Source: Steromphala cineraria
Lineage: Eukaryota; Mollusca; Gastropoda; Trochida; Trochidae
Assembly (NCBI GenBank): GCA_916613615.1
Contig: OU744736.1
Location: 1,222,330-1,286,329, forward strand
DNA: 64,000 bases
Direction: 5' to 3'
Position numbers and translations under genes: made by a program. Shown here piece after piece: positions 48,601-63,576 of the stretch. The notes under the pieces were generated by a model that was not told where the DNA came from, did no database searches, and saw nothing but the letters and a program-made list of their open reading frames with translations. Position 1 is the first letter of the stretch, and each line of letters starts with the position of its first letter.

Positions 48601-51600
48601 CGTGCATTTCACAGACAATATGAGTTGGTATGAAAAATGAATACTCGAACAAAACAAAGGAGCTCGTGTGCAATATCAAAATATTATCTATTGGCTACAC
48701 ATATAATCTGCGTAAGGTATTGAAGAAAATTGTGATCTTATTTTAATGAAATTGCAACAAAGACAACAGGCAGTGAGAACGTGTTTGCACGAGAAATAAC
48801 CATGCAATATCACATTTTATAATGGTGTTATAGATAAATTGACGTCTTAAAAGTAGACATAAAACTGCATGTTTCCAAATGGCATTTCTGAAAATGCTTG
48901 TATATAATGGTGATAATTTACTTTTTTATATATAATTACGCTATTACGAAGGATTTTCAAAGGGAAGAAGATACTGAACTGAATGGGAGCAAATACGCAA
49001 TAAAGACTTCACAATGAAAGCGGCTGTTCTTAAATGGAGTAATACGATCGGTTAAGCTATCAAAAGAATGAAAGGTGTCAACTCTAAAATTGCCACCGGC
49101 AGTTGATATTTGATATTTAACGAGTTATGAGATGCATTACCCTCTGAAGCTTACAAATCTTGCTTAAATCAATATTTATTGGGGAAAGTTACTACTAGCC
49201 AAGTTCAATAAAGCAGAAGAAACTCAAGGCCCGTGGAAAAGTTAAGCACTTTGTTACTTACAGGAACAAGTTAAATGACGTCTTAGTTTCAAAATATACA
49301 TATCAGATGATTTTTTTATTTTGAAAAGAGATATGTCCAGTGTCAGGTCAAAGTGTTACATTTTTGTTCTAATGTTCCTGTCAGGGTTTAGCACAGAATG
49401 CTTCCAATGATTCAATAAACGAATCTGATTGTTTAAAAAATCCTACCCTAAATCTTTCAGTGAATTGTTCAATTATCAGAACAAATTGAATTAGACGATT
49501 AAGTGTCCTACATGTGATTACCCGAATGGTCTATGTGTCCATATGTTTTTTCTTAATTAATTAATATTCTGACTGAGTTTTTTCTAAGATAAAAGGGACA
49601 TTAAGTGTTTAAATGTTTCTGTTACAACATTTTATTTCAAACACCTATAATTTATATCAATTGGTAGATTAATCTTTAACAACAATTAGATATATGAGAA
49701 TATGTTTAATAATCACGATTAATCGATGTTATTATCTTAGAAAGACACCTTCTGTTACCGGAAGAGCGCTAGTGAATTGTGATGTCGGTGAGTAGATTTC
49801 CCGTTTTTGAGTACTACGTCAGATCGCCTATGGTCATCCGCAATTTCAATCAACTACTTACACATATCAACGTTATATTAACCAGAGAACAATAAATTAT
49901 TTAAACATTATGTTATGTAACCAATTAACATTACATTCTTCTTAACATTCTATGTAGCTTTTCTTTTCCTTTTCATTCGTTGCCATCTGTGTTTACATTC
50001 AGTGTGCAAGCAGACTACGACATGGATATTAATTCGTAACCAAACGAACTCGTACCGGAAACGTTTCCTCATTGTTTGTCTTACGAATGTCAATATTATA
50101 TTGTTTAAGATAATTAAATTTCTTGTCACTCTAAAAATATTTTTAGAATTTCATTGGTATTCTTCACTTAATAAATGAATTAGTGTTTTAGTCATCCGTA
50201 TTACAGATAATGAATATGATACGGTTTTGTATTTATCCAATTTGTTAAGGAAGTTTTAAGAATTTACTTTGCAATTCTTTGCTAAAAATTCTGAGGCTTT
50301 AGATTCTTAGCACTACTTACTCTTTAAAAGGGGGGTTTGATTTATAGGTTTTGCAAAATTCTTTATTTTTAGAATTCCAGAAACATTATGTAACTAACAA
50401 AGACATTGCAAAATGTCATATAAATGTATCTATTGCAAATAAGTTTGAAATAGCTTTTTAAGCTTGGCAAGAATAACTTAATTATTGCATCATCTCTATT
50501 CATTTAGGCACCTTCTATGGTTATTTTTATAAAACCAATCAATTTCATAACCTTACATTACAAAATAACAGTTATATAACAATCTTGTATAAGAAAGGTC
50601 ATTAATAGGCTTTTACAGAGATTGTGAAAAACCACTTTGCCCAAGATTTTAGTTAATTGCTTAACTTTAATCAAGTTGTATTCAAAACTTTGGTCTACCT
50701 TATATTCATATCTATCCCAACAAGTAATGCTAAGTGGGGACGGTTTGCTCTGATAAAGTTTTTTTACATAAGGGTTTAGAAAGTCAGCTAAACGTTGGGT
50801 GCAGCTTAAAGCAGAGATTTATCATGAAGTTAAAGTTATATATATATCTTAGAGGAAAATACTTATAACACACCTTTCAGACACATGTTGGGGTCAATCA
50901 CAAACACATTAAAAGATGTTTAATTAGAGTGTAAAACGTGTGAAATATTTGTTTTGTAATTTTTTTATATCAAACAAAACATTTCTGCAACAGAAACAAA
51001 TTAAAGAAAATAATTACTGAAAATGATATACAGCCAAAGGGCATCCCACATCGTTTGATCAGTGTATATAGAACGGGGCGTATTATTTGCATGTTTGCGA
51101 AAAGGACTTTGTGACGTAAACACATTTAGAACTGTGCTATTGCTTTCAATGTACATCAAAATCTACGTTGTCATCACAGCTTCAGCGTGAAAAATGCAAA
51201 ACCTGGAATTTTCATAAGTTAGCCAAACAATTTTGAAATTTCAATACAAAAGCTTGGTATGTATTACCAGAGATCGTTTTGATGGAAATGTCTAATGCTC
51301 TGTTAACTGATGTTCCGGCATGTGTTAGTTATATTAATACAAATCAAATAATTACGGAATTGACCGGATTTTATTGACTATCATTAACTAATAACCTAAA
51401 GTTGACTGCAAGTAAATAATATTATGCAATTTGCTAAAATTAATAAATATGTCAACCTCTGGTCTTCAATCTTGGACATTGGACATAAACTGCTGTACTT
51501 ATCCTACCAAAATGTAGATATAAGAACATGTATCATAAGATTTGCAACAAATAAGGGAAAAGTAGAATAAGGTTATACAACATAGGTATGTCATACAGTG

Positions 51601-54600
51601 ACAGCACAGGGAGCACATATACATTCATGACATCAAGTTGCTTTGAAAATAATGCACTGTATTCGTTGCCAACTTCGTAAAACTTCAATATCGTAAGCAA
51701 CCAAACTTATACATACATGAATGTGCCATGCTTTGATCTAATTTAGGAATAATCATATACAGATAAATAATTGTATAAATGGGAATGTTCCCTTGAACTT
51801 TGTTCTTTACAAAAGTAAATCATAGCAAGTTGTCGTGATGGCTTTTGAATGTTCTAATGAGTCATTATTTTTTAGCAATGTTAATAATTTCACATTGACA
51901 TGGATTCCTATCTTCACCTTTTCAAAATGTCATCTATGATAAGATACATTGATTTTGATTCTTAATGCTTATTTGGTCAGCATTATTAATTTATTTACAT
52001 TTACTTAGTTTCTTAAAGAAAAATTGCAAAGTACACATAAACATGTCTTGATTTGTTAATAATGAACAATAGAAGTTCATCTATATATATAGAATATTCT
52101 CTCAAAAATAAAACATGTTTATCTAGATTGACACGATGTTACCATTAGAAAATCATCACTGGTCATCACGGTGAAAGGATGGACTTTAAAGATCTTAGTG
52201 TAACAAACTCTCCTAAATAGTTCGTAAATTTCTAAAGGATTATATCTGGTGGTGTTTGTCGAGAGTTAAGCATAACTGATCGTGTCTGTATTAATAAACC
52301 TTATCATGTCCACATAAGCCTGTGATGTCTACATGAACTTTTGTGACCAGCCTCATAGTATGGTTAAAAATAGAAACTCATTGTCTGGAAACTGCAACCA
52401 TAATATAACTCTTATTAGGTTACCTTTCCCATTTTATCTGTATTGGTCTCTTATATCATGGGTCATATTCAGACCTACTAAATATGTTGCTTCAACTTTA
52501 GTATGATTTAAAATGATGTCATGAAACCTTATTTGTCTATTGTGTTCAGGTTCTGTTTAGATGTATACAAGACAAAATTGGTTTTTATACATTGCATGTG
52601 TCAGGCAGACCAAAAGAAAATAGACTATGTGAAAATATATCATGGTACATGTGGTCATTTACACAGTAACAAACATTCATGTTTCATTTTGATAAGCGGA
52701 ATTTGTGAGAATTTCTTAAAATCGGAATATGAAAAGGTACTGTTGATGAAAAGGCCTCAAATGAGGTTAGTATATAAAAGAAGTGTCAATATACAAATAT
52801 GACTTACTTTGGTTATATTGTGAACTGGGAAAAGCTCAACCATAACTCTGCGAGTTTGAATACCCTTGAAAGGGTACATTAATAGTTTCCTCAGTCGACA
52901 GGACACCTAGACGCTGTTGCATGTCGTCTCAGAAAATTTATGGGATTGACAGGAAACATGATACAAATTGCATGAAGATTGTTTTTGTCAATGTAAGGAT
53001 TATGCGATCCCTTTCCCAAACTCAAATGATTAAAAATTGTGCTGCATGCACTGGCTGCATATAGTTTCAAATTGAATTTGATTGAGAAATGAGATATTCA
53101 TAGGGAATATATGTTTAAAATAGGGTTTTTGGGAAACACAAAAATGGTGCTGTGCCTTTCAAATATATGTGCATGTTTTGGTGCAATGTGAAACAATTAA
53201 CTGATAAACTAATTGTTAGTTGAAAACATCAGGTTTTAGGCAATTAATAAATGACCACATGAAATAATCCTCTTTAGATGGTTCCCACAATAGATTATCA
53301 CATGTACAAGTACGTTTCGAAGTATTATTAGGCAGCTGATTATTTATGCATGGTTTCTGCAAATCAATTGATCAATTGTGTTGGTCCTGTCAATATTGTT
53401 AAACATGGTTTGGGCTTCTTAATATGAATATTAGGTAAACAAATATCTATATTTTAGACTCCACAACAAACACAACTAACAATAGATGAATTCGAATTCG
53501 GTGCACTTTTTTTGCTTTAACCATTGTTTCGTGTATGTGTTCACTGTCGTTTGCCTGTGAGTCCATTATTGACATACTAATGTGCCTAGTTGAAATTGTT
53601 GATTTTAGTTATTAAGTACTCAGATTAAAAAAGTGTAAAAAAAAACCTGTTGTAAGTATTAGTGTTACTTTCGAACTAACTTATATGAGATTGATACAAG
53701 CACTTTTTTATGTTAAGATTTAATCACAATTATTTTGAGCATGGCTAAATACGCATTTTATGATAAATAACACTACCCAAACAAACTAGGATGTGTGAGA
53801 GCTATCTAGGGATTTAAAAGAAATGATGAAGGAAAACATAGCATAAGAAACGAACTCATTTGATGACCCAATGACCAAAGGAATCCGAAATGAGTCTCAT
53901 CAAAGTGTTCAAGAATCATCACAATGGTTGTAAATAGAAGGAAGCCTCGTTTGAATGAAATGTATACGTTTTGTAAAAAGACCAACAAACTTCGTATGCC
54001 TGAATAATAAGAATAATTCATTTCTTTAGAGAAATATCAGTTTATTTTTAAAAAATCTAAATCTGAGAAAACAGGCTTGAACAAAACAGTCCTACATCTG
54101 ATTACTCTATAATTCGTTGAATGTAAATTGTATCACCCTGCAACTCACTAAACATCTTTAAATTTGCAAATATGTGAAATGCATCTGCATTTCAAAAGAA
54201 CTGTGGACTTTTTTAATTTCAAATCTACCTGCAGTAATGATTACTGCTCTGCACGATTTTAATGCATTGTCAAGCTTAATGAGCAATTAAACTTGCTTTA
54301 AAACCTTTTAAGGCCTTGATATTTATGATAATGTTCATATTGAGTGACATTTTCTCATTATGAACTGATTTATAGTTTTATGTCTCATTCGTTATCTTAT
54401 TAACCTTATTTCTCAATGACAAATATGTGTATTGCGTAACATGTTGCAAGATCGAATGAGTAAGGTCAAATAGAATTAACTGTTTATGAATCTTTGTTGT
54501 ATTATCTTGGACGGAAATTCTTTAAAATCCCATGCCCTAGAACACGTTCATAATAATTGAAATAAATCTAAAATTTATCTTTTCATATCGAATTCTAAAT

Positions 54601-57600
54601 CAACCTCGAGACTGACATTGTCTTATCAAAAGTCTCATCTTGTTATTTACAGAACCACATTGTGCAGCTACTGTTTAGTAGAATAATCAAATAATCAATA
54701 CAAGATATGGTGAAAGGATATCTTTTTTGTGTGATGAAAAATTGTTAAAAACTACTTACTTAATTACTTAGTAACGCAACACTGTTTATATCTATATAAG
54801 CAAGGGATGGGACAGGATATATATTATTCAATATACATAGGTAAAGTCAGTGTTTTCACAAAATGATAAGTAGTTGCTCCACACAGTTCCTTGATATGTT
54901 ATATCTGACAGATGTTTCTATAATGCAATGTCATTGTTTTGAGCTGATAACATATTTGATATATACTATGTTATATATTTTATGAGCTCGTACCACTTTA
55001 TAATTCAATCAATAATTAATACGAATTAAAGTTTTATGGAAACATTCCAAAATACAGACAACGTATTTTACATAATATGAATACAACGTGTGTAGTTATT
55101 CGTTCAACTTGCTTATTGGTCAAACGGAAAGCTTCAAGACCTTGACACTGACAGAGGTACATACAGAAACAAGGTTTTGTCTAGCGTCACGTCACTTGTT
55201 CAATTTAAGTTCTCATCAATCAATTAACCAATCAGGTTTTCAACTTCACCCTTTTAGAGGTTGTGAAATACATTAGGAGGCTTTCCATGCAAGTTACTGA
55301 TTAAGTCACATTTAAGTCGTGTCAGGCCTAGCCATTTAGAAAAATGAGTAAACAATGGAACCCTTTCATGAGATGATTTATTGTAAAAGAAAACGTTCAT
55401 GCAATAGACATGGCATGAAATTGCCGATTTTCTATGCGATATGTGGTAGCGTTGTTTTCTAAGACAAGCTTTGAATAGATAAAAATATGCTGCCATCACT
55501 GTGCACTGCATCGTGCAAGTACTCAGGAGGTGCCTGATTTAATTGTTTTGGTTTTTAAGGCTCAACTTCATAATTGAACAAGGCTGAAATGATAATTTTC
55601 TCATTTTTCAAAATAGATGTATTCTTATATTTTCACGGGCATTGTGAAACTTCGTTTTCTATGTTATGTATTTCGATGAAAAGGACATGTTTCTTTATCT
55701 ATTTGCATACTGTTCAATTAACCAATAGTTCATTTACATCTCAAACCTTGAATTTGGTTTTTGCTTGCATCTGTGTACATCCGACATTAAAAGCCCTGAA
55801 GCCCGTAAAACTGTTTAAGGCAATTTATGTTGATTGCTTTTGTACTTTTTTAGTGTTTTTTTTATAATTGGTAATTACTATATGATGTTATTAAGAAAAT
55901 GTTTGATAATAAAAAGGACACATATAAAAATGAAAAATACATTAATGATAAGGTTTATTTATATCTCAATGTGAATTGACGTGTCATACTTTCAAGGATA
56001 AGACCAATTTTTTTTGTAAGGGGTTAATTCAAACTTCTGTATGTATTGTTTTGTACATCTTTTCCAATCAAAATCTATTTTGATAAGTTTTTTATTTTTG
56101 AGTAGGCACTGGATGATTCTGTTTATGTTATGTCTCTTATTGTCTAGACAGCATAAAGGATATATTTGTTACACACAACATATTGAACTTGAAATCTGCA
56201 ATTTACCAATCGATGGAGTCACAAAGTTCCGTTTTCGTATCATTACTAGTCAGAAACTTATAAAAGTGGAAACCTTCGAAATTCATTAATGAGCAAACCA
56301 AGACATCTGAGCAGGTTCACATCAGGACACCTCAATAAAAAGACAAAGAATAAATAAATTGAATGGATGGACGTGTATAACATTGACGTTTTTTAGGTTT
56401 CTGTGGCATCGTGATGTGTGAGTAGAATTGCTTAGACTATTATTGTGAGCGCTTGGTGTCATTATTTTAAGGATAGAGTACAAAACATTTGAATTGCAGA
56501 AAATGCTCACCTGCTCATTTTTCCCTTCTTAAATGGTATGACATTTAAAATAAAATGTCCAAGTAGAAACCTGTGTCCTGAAATGAAATTCTGTTGAGTT
56601 TGTCTTTGCGGATGACATTATATATGACACTATTTAGGGTAACATCTTATCGGAAAACTGCCCGGGCTAATACAAAGCCTGCACATGAAAAAACAGTCGC
56701 TCTTTTACTAACATGTAAGATGCTCGTCTTCAGTGGTTTTTAACAAGATATATTGTGATGTTAAAACATATCCTACATGTACGTCACATGTTTTATGAGT
56801 CTGATCTGATAATGCAAACTTCTATGAATACTTATGCTTAAAGATCAACTGATGTTCTTTACTGTTGATATTAAGAAACTGTAGTTGAACTGTAACTTGT
56901 TTGTCTCCCGTTGGGTTTATTCAAAGCCATTTCACGCCCGGTTCGAGTGTGTAGGGACTAAGTTTGTTACATGCATTGTCTTGTGGAAGGTAGAAAGATG
57001 ATGATGAAGTAAATAAAACTCTATGACATGCTCTGCAATTGAGTTGAGCAACATCTCAAAACCTCCTTATCATTAACCCTTATTTCAGTTTTTAATGTAT
57101 GAGGCAAGTTTTGCCAAACCTGTTTGATGGATGACAATACAATGACCTAAAATAATTTTAATCTTAAGGTGTAAATCCGTTAGCAGGTAACGTGCATATC
57201 TTCATTTTATCTATTCATGTAAATCAAATTAGCATTGTTAGTGAAAAGAAGAGTGCATTGAGACAAAGGCGACAATGGTACTCCAAACTTCAATTTCACA
57301 AGTGGTATAAATAATAAATGTTTCTTAATGAAATATCGGCACATAAAATATATTTCACAAATAATGCACAGACCTTATCAGAAATCCATCTCTGTAAACA
57401 GATTGGCTTTAAGTTAATTTGATAGAGAGGTCTATACATTATCAATAATTCCTGAGAAATTAACAACTGCATGCATAACAATATATTTTTTTCTTCCGGA
57501 TGCTTTCATCAACAAATCTCTGTTTGGCGTGTTCATAGGTAAAATAGGAAATCAATTTTCCGCTAAGTGAGTTTTTATTTGTAGTGCAGAGTACACCTAT

Positions 57601-58556
57601 CCCGATACTGTGATTGATTAAAATAGATTTGTTTCTTTCGTTTTAGAGACTTCAGCACGGGAAATCCTATTTGATGATAGCAAAAAGAATTACAAGAAAA
57701 ACAGGAAGTCTGTTGATTGAGAATTGATTTTAGGAAAGGTGCTTAGGGAAACCATTTCTAAATTCCATAGAGTTACTTCGCAGTTGTGGCATATTAATGC
57801 TTTGTTTAAATGTCTTTATCAGATATCCCTATATCATTGCTTTAGAGAGAATAATTATTGTGACATTTAATTGATAAATCATAAGTTTAAACTAGCATAG
57901 TATTTTTGGTTTTAAAAGAAACATAATTATTGTGACAGTGTTTTTGATGTTATGGTTTCCATAAAGAACACGTTACTTTCCTTTTGTTTATTTGCATACA
58001 CTTCGAAAAAATATTTCATTTACATCTTTACTATAATTATTGTAACATTTAGTTTATAAGACTATATGACGATGTTTTAGAATTGTTTTATTTGTTTGAA
58101 AACCCTTTATCGTTGGCATGAAATAAAACAATATTGATTTGTGTAAAAATTAAAATTAAGGTATGTATAATCTCAGAATGCACATTATTCACAATCTACT
58201 GAGGACCATTATAGTATAGATATAGTATAGTATGTGACCCTGTACACTAAGCAAACATGGAACATTTGAAAATCCGAGGGCATTGTGCTGATGGTTTAAA
58301 AACACAGAACTTTTTTTTCAGAGCTTCTTCTTTTCTATTGACAATGTTTCCACATAAAACAGACAATATATGAAGATATTGGACAAGTAAAAATCGAAAC
58401 CAAGTGTATGATTATCGCTTTAAGACTGATACCTGGTTTCATTAGGCCATCGTCAACGAGATCCAAAGGCGACGTCGACATTATTAGCATAAAATGTCAA
58501 ATTGTCATAAACTCCCCAATAATTTTAAGATTAAAACTGATTAACGAGGTTAGCTA
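48601..58556. other. long non-coding stretch
   Basis: Nearly 10 kb of AT-rich sequence. Short frames only; none carries a recognisable domain. No repeats of note seen by eye. Confidence 0.5.
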
Positions 58557-58890
58557 TAATAATAATAATAATAGCTTTCTTATACCGCGCATATATCTAT
58601 GACAAAGCATGCTCAAAGCGTCATGAGTATTATTACCCTGGAGGGAGAGTATTTTCGGTGCCGCCTATTAACAAGCGCTCCGCGCGACCGTAAAGGTCCA
58701 TACTTCACCCTTGTTCAGGTACCCAATTAGACAGCTTGGTGAACTGAGTGCAATGTGGATGAAATGTCTTGCCCAGGGACACAGCACAGAATAAGACCCA
58801 AGTCACAAATTGTTGGTGTCTCCACCGGGATTCTTACCCGGGTCTCTGGCGTGAGAGGCAAGCATACTAACCACTACACCACTGTGACAT
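58557..58890 (-). mobile_element. tRNA-Glu-derived SINE, copy 2
   Basis: Reverse-strand copy of the element at 35931-36260. Head GTGGTGTAGTGGTTAGTATG with anticodon arm TTGCC..CTCTCAC..GCCAG, body with GGGCAAGACATTTCATCCAC, tail GCTTTGAGCATG and (AAT)n on the plus strand at 58557-58573. The B box is altered (GGGTAAGAATCC). Confidence 0.9.
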
Positions 58891-60080
58891 ATGGCTTGTA
58901 ATTGATTAAACAACCTTAAATCTTTCAAAAACCTCGCACTTATGAATAGGCCTCGATTATGGTTTAACAGGTATAAAGAAAGAGTCATTTGATGAATTCA
59001 CAAAACGGATAAGCTTCTTATTTTTGCTCCGTTAATCATCCATTATGTGTTATACTTGACTTGAGCATATTTATGTCTTATGCGTGGTTATCTATGATAG
59101 ATATAATTGCCAAGTATTTAAAGTATCTAATTTAGGGTCTGATTGCGTTAAGACCCCTACTCCCTTTTAATTTTTCGAAGCCACAACTTGTTAGTTCAAA
59201 CTATTGTTTTTAAAGTTGTGTGTTTGGAGATTGGTTGACTAGACTTACTTTATTTCAAACTTCTAGAACTTTTCGTCACTTGAAGTTAGAACAAATAGTT
59301 AAAAGTTAACAAATACCAGCAGTAGCCATTTTAAAATGTGTTTATATCATGTGTTCGGAACTATCAGACAACATAAAGATATCTAAGAAGGGAAAATGTT
59401 TTTTTTCTTTAATATGCAATTTATCTTTACCGTTTTATCTTTTACACAACCTCTTTGATTGTGAAGCAAAATAACTTGTTTGAATCTTGCTATCACCAAT
59501 TATTTATATCGTCTATAAAATGTTCCACAAATGCAGCCAATTACTGTGAACCTTACCAGCAAGACTTATCGCTGACATTTTGTTGAAATCAACTGTTTAA
59601 AGTCGTACTTACATTCACAAGATAAGGTCAAGTAATTCACACCCTACTGAAGATGTACCTGAAAACTACACTTGTCAATGATAGTTTCAAGTGGAAAGCC
59701 ATAAAAGGTTTAGAATGCAAATACACGTTTGAATGTGGTAGGTCATTAATGTTACTATTATGTTTCTCATTAGGCTATCACGTACACATTACATTGTCAA
59801 CCTCACTTCCAACTGGCTGTTTTGTTGTAACATGATTTTGATAAACTATGCTTCTGCTCATTTATACCCAAATCATAAACTCTTTTGGGATTTAAAATTC
59901 AGTCACGGTTTATTATTTTCAAAATATTCAAAAAGGGGGGTCTATAGACGACTCTGTCTGCTTGTGAACACTTTTGAACAAAACTCCTTTAAATTGAAGT
60001 CTTTGTGCAGGAGCATTTAAGTATGAAACATCAAAGTGAACAGTGATATATGCAGCTGCAAAAATATCCTAAAAGCCTTT
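58891..60080. other. non-coding stretch
   Basis: No recognisable gene or repeat. Confidence 0.5.

Positions 60081-60125
<45 letters not shown>
60081..60125. repeat. (TAA)n microsatellite at the LINE 3' end
   Basis: About 45 bp of TAA repeat exactly at the LINE 3' terminus; L2/CR1-group LINEs end in short tandem repeats. Confidence 0.95.
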
Positions 60126-60127
<2 letters not shown>

Positions 60128-62240
60128 ATTTGTAGAGCGCCTAATTTCCACCATTAAGATGCTCGTGGCGCTATGACAATAAAAGGAGAATTAAAGTTCA
60201 GTTGGAGGTACTAAAGGCAATAGTGAATAGATGAGTTTTCAGCATTTTTAAAAGTTTCCTTTGATGAATTGATCCTCAATTCCTTGGGGAGAGCATTCCA
60301 AAGTTGAGGACTGGCAAAAGCAAAGGATCGATCTGTGAGTTGTTTTTGAGATCTGTGAATGTTTAGGAGAGAGTCAGAGGAGGATCTGAGACTTCGCTGG
60401 GGTGTATACAATGAGACAAGCTGTTTGGGATACTCTGGAGAATGTTTATTGTAGAGGCAGTCATGAGTTAGGATGAGAATCTTGAAGGAAATACGTGCAG
60501 AGATGGGCAGCCAGTGTAGAGATTGCAGGAATGGAGTGATGTGGTCATAACGTTGAGTGTGTGTAAGACATCTGGCAGCAGTATTTTGGATTCGTTGCAG
60601 TTTTTGGAGTGATTTTGAAGGCAGGTTAGCATATAAAGAGTTACAGAAGTCTAGTTTTGAAGTTACAAGGCAGTGCATCAAAAGTTTACAGGTGTCAATG
60701 TTGAGGTAGTGACGGACTCTGCTGATGTTGTGGACGCTGAAGTAGCATGCTCTGCTGACTGCTGTGATGTGGGCATCCTTTGACATGTTTGAGTCAAGAA
60801 CGACGCTAAGATTCCTGGCACTCTCTGATTGCTTGATGCATGTATCACCGATATGGAGAAATGGTGATGTGGAGCCAGTATGAATCTTTGTCAGTTGATG
60901 TTTTGAGCCAATGAGCAGGAACTCTGTTTTATCCTGATTAAGCATTAAAAAGTTTGAAACCATCCATGATTTAATCTCCAGAATGCAAAGCGTTAGCTTG
61001 TTGATTGTGAATGACATGTCATCTGACTCAAACGCAACGTAGAGTTGTGTATCATCTGCATAGATATGGAATCCGATAAAATGTCTTCTTATTATATCCC
61101 CAACAGGAAGAATGTACACTGTGAACAAGAGTGGGCCGAGAACCGATACCTGGGGAACACCATATAATAGGGGCGACCTTGACGATTGTATGTTTCCAAC
61201 TTTGACAGATTGTGTACGTCCTTGCAAGTATGAGGAGATCTATTTGAGTGCAGTTCCTGTTATACCAATGCGATGTTCCAGCCGCTGATGTAACACAGTG
61301 TGATCTATCGTATCAAAAGCACTGTATAGATCAAGTAGCACAAGTGCTGTCACCTTGTTTCTGCCCATATTTCCAAGGATGTCATTGTTGATTCTGACCA
61401 AAGCTGTCTCAGTACTGTGAGAGGTTTTGTAAGCCGACTGGAAGGGTTCTGCCAGGTTATTATTTTGAAGATGTGTCTTCAATTTGCCAGCAACTACTGT
61501 CTCAAGATATTTAGATAAAAACGAAAGGTTTGAAATCGGACGAAAGTTTTTCAAGTTGTTTTCATCAGCTCCAGGTTTCTTTAATGCTGGTGTGATAATT
61601 GCATGTTTGAAAACACTTGGAACAGTTCCAGAGGACAGAGATGAATTAATAATATCCCACACTGCAGGGGCCAGATGCTGTAACACAGACTTGAACAACC
61701 AGGTGGGGACAGGGTCAAGGGGGGAAGATTTGGATGGAGCTTTCATCATGATAGTCTGTATTTGTTCAACGGAAACATGTCCGAAGCTTTCAAGAACAAG
61801 GCCAGAGAACTTGCTTTCCTCTGTAGCAGGATTAGATAGACTCGAGCCTTCATGAAGATTAGTTCTAATCCGGCTTATTTTGTCCTGAAAGAACGAGGAA
61901 AACCTGACAGCAAGGTCAGTTTAATTACTGTGTTCTGGAAGCTTTTGTTCCGATTTGCCGTTTAGGAGTTGGTTCAGCATCTTGTACAGTTCTTTTGTGT
62001 TGTTCTTATTATTTGTAATGCTTTCTGTTACCAATTTTCGCTTTGCTGCTCTCAGTCCTGAGTTAACGTTATGTTTGGCATCCCTGTATATCTGGCGGTG
62101 AACTTCAAGTTTGCTCCTTCGCCAAGTCTTTTCAGCAGATCTACACTGATGTTTCAACTGTCTGATTTCATCATTATACCAACTTGTATTCAGTCTGACA
62201 ATGATGGAACGTTTCCTGATAGGGGCGTGTCTGTCAAGAC
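60081..62240 (-). mobile_element. 5'-truncated L2/CR1-group LINE with RT domain
   Basis: One frame runs from about 62240 to 60211 with only two in-frame stops (61921-61923 TAA, 61240-61242 TAG). RT motifs in order: SPLDPVPTWLFK, FRPISNLSFLSKYLE, QSAYKTSHSTETAL, LDLYSAFDTIDHTVL (motif A), [13 protein letters not shown] (usual GVPQGS changed to GVPQVS), [11 protein letters not shown] (motif C, catalytic DD), [10 protein letters not shown] and LKTHLQ upstream. The C-terminal part has [14 protein letters not shown] and [16 protein letters not shown]. The endonuclease is missing. The 3' end has TAGCGCCACGAGCATCTTA and GGCGC before a (TTA)n tail, typical of this group. Confidence 0.93.
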
Positions 62241-62270
62241 ACTTTAATTCTTTAATTCTTTAATTCTTCA
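62240..62270. repeat. 10-bp tandem repeat TTAATTCTTT
   Basis: Three units at the 5' break of the LINE. Confidence 0.85.
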
Positions 62271-63439
62271 AAATAAAATTACAAAATTCTCATTTCTAAA
62301 GCTTACCCTTGCAAGACGCAGGGACAATTTTCATTATTTGACAGCAAAGAGTTTTTGAGCTCTAACCAAGAATTTTTTAGGAAGAGGAGATCGATATTCA
62401 TTGTTGACATTTAGTTACGTCAGAGATCAGAAAACATATCTACAATTGCTCAATAAATGAACAGATTTCTTCATCAAGTTTTAGCTTTTCGAATCTTGTA
62501 AAAATTAGGGTAATTCTTTTATTTATAATCATTTGGGTGAGCCTGTTCATTATTCATATTCCACAGAAAGAAGAAAGTATGAATAATTAAAACACAAATG
62601 TGCCCATATCCCCAAAAAATAGATTCCAAGGCAATGTTGCATGTCCCTTGCTGTACTGCATTGAGGTGTGATTAGTAGCTTCCAACGGACCATTGAGGTC
62701 AGTCACCATAACTGCAATCTGCCACTTAAATGATGTCCAGAAACCAGAGCAGCATTCAGTCGAATAGAGAAAAATTCTTCAACCTTTTTAATAATTGAAA
62801 TGCATCAAAACATACAAATTCATTTTGTATAAAAGTCAGGGCACACCAATGAACTATATACATTGTCAGACTACTGCATCATCTTGCATTTAAATGAAAC
62901 ATAATCAATTAAGAAAATTAATTTTCATGTCTTCCAAATCAAATAGAAATTAAATGAAAGCAATGATACATGATGAGAAAAAGAGACAGAAATTCCTTAA
63001 CACTTGATTTCAAATGTCCATGAAACTACATGTACACTCCATTATGTAATTGATTTATATTATTTCATGTGGTGCTCACATTTAAATGTATACCTGAACT
63101 ATGTAATGTATGATGGGCCGGTGGCCCCTTTACGAGAATAAACCATCAATGATACATGATGTCTCGGCATGGACATGGGCACAGTGCAGTCAGGTATAAA
63201 AAAATTTCACTTAACAGAACAAGCGCAGCATAAAACAATACAGTGTGTGCAAAAGAAGTGAATATTTTATTAAGAAATGGTCAAAGGTTTACGGAATGAG
63301 GTCATCTTATATCATTTTTTATAAACGATGCTATTACATAATGGCTCATTGATGAAATTAAACAGGCATCAAATGTTGAAAGGCGTATGTTTCGTTTTAT
63401 GTGATCGTTTATCCATTGGGGAAATATTCGGCAAGACAC
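62271..63439. other. non-coding stretch
   Basis: No recognisable gene or repeat. Confidence 0.5.
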
Positions 63440-63540
63440 TCACAAGTTCTTGAAGGACAGGTGAGCTCTGAAAGACCCGATGGGCTTATGGCATGGCAAG
63501 GCGTCCGGCGTCCGTCCGTCCGTCCGTCCATCCGTAAACT
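63440..63540. repeat. CCGT-rich dispersed repeat segment
   Basis: GATGGGCTTATGGCATGG followed by (CCGT)n. Minus-strand translation gives FTDGRTDGRTPDA, a peptide I know from repeat-derived annotations in molluscs. Confidence 0.6.
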
Positions 63541-63576
63541 TTTCACATTTTCGACTTCTTTCCAGAACCAATGACT

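Noticed and set aside
55574..55867. 97-codon hydrophobic frame
   Set aside because: Phe- and Leu-rich translation of AT-rich DNA with no conserved motif.
61484..61855. Plus-strand frame of 123 codons
   Set aside because: Antisense shadow of the LINE RT on the minus strand.
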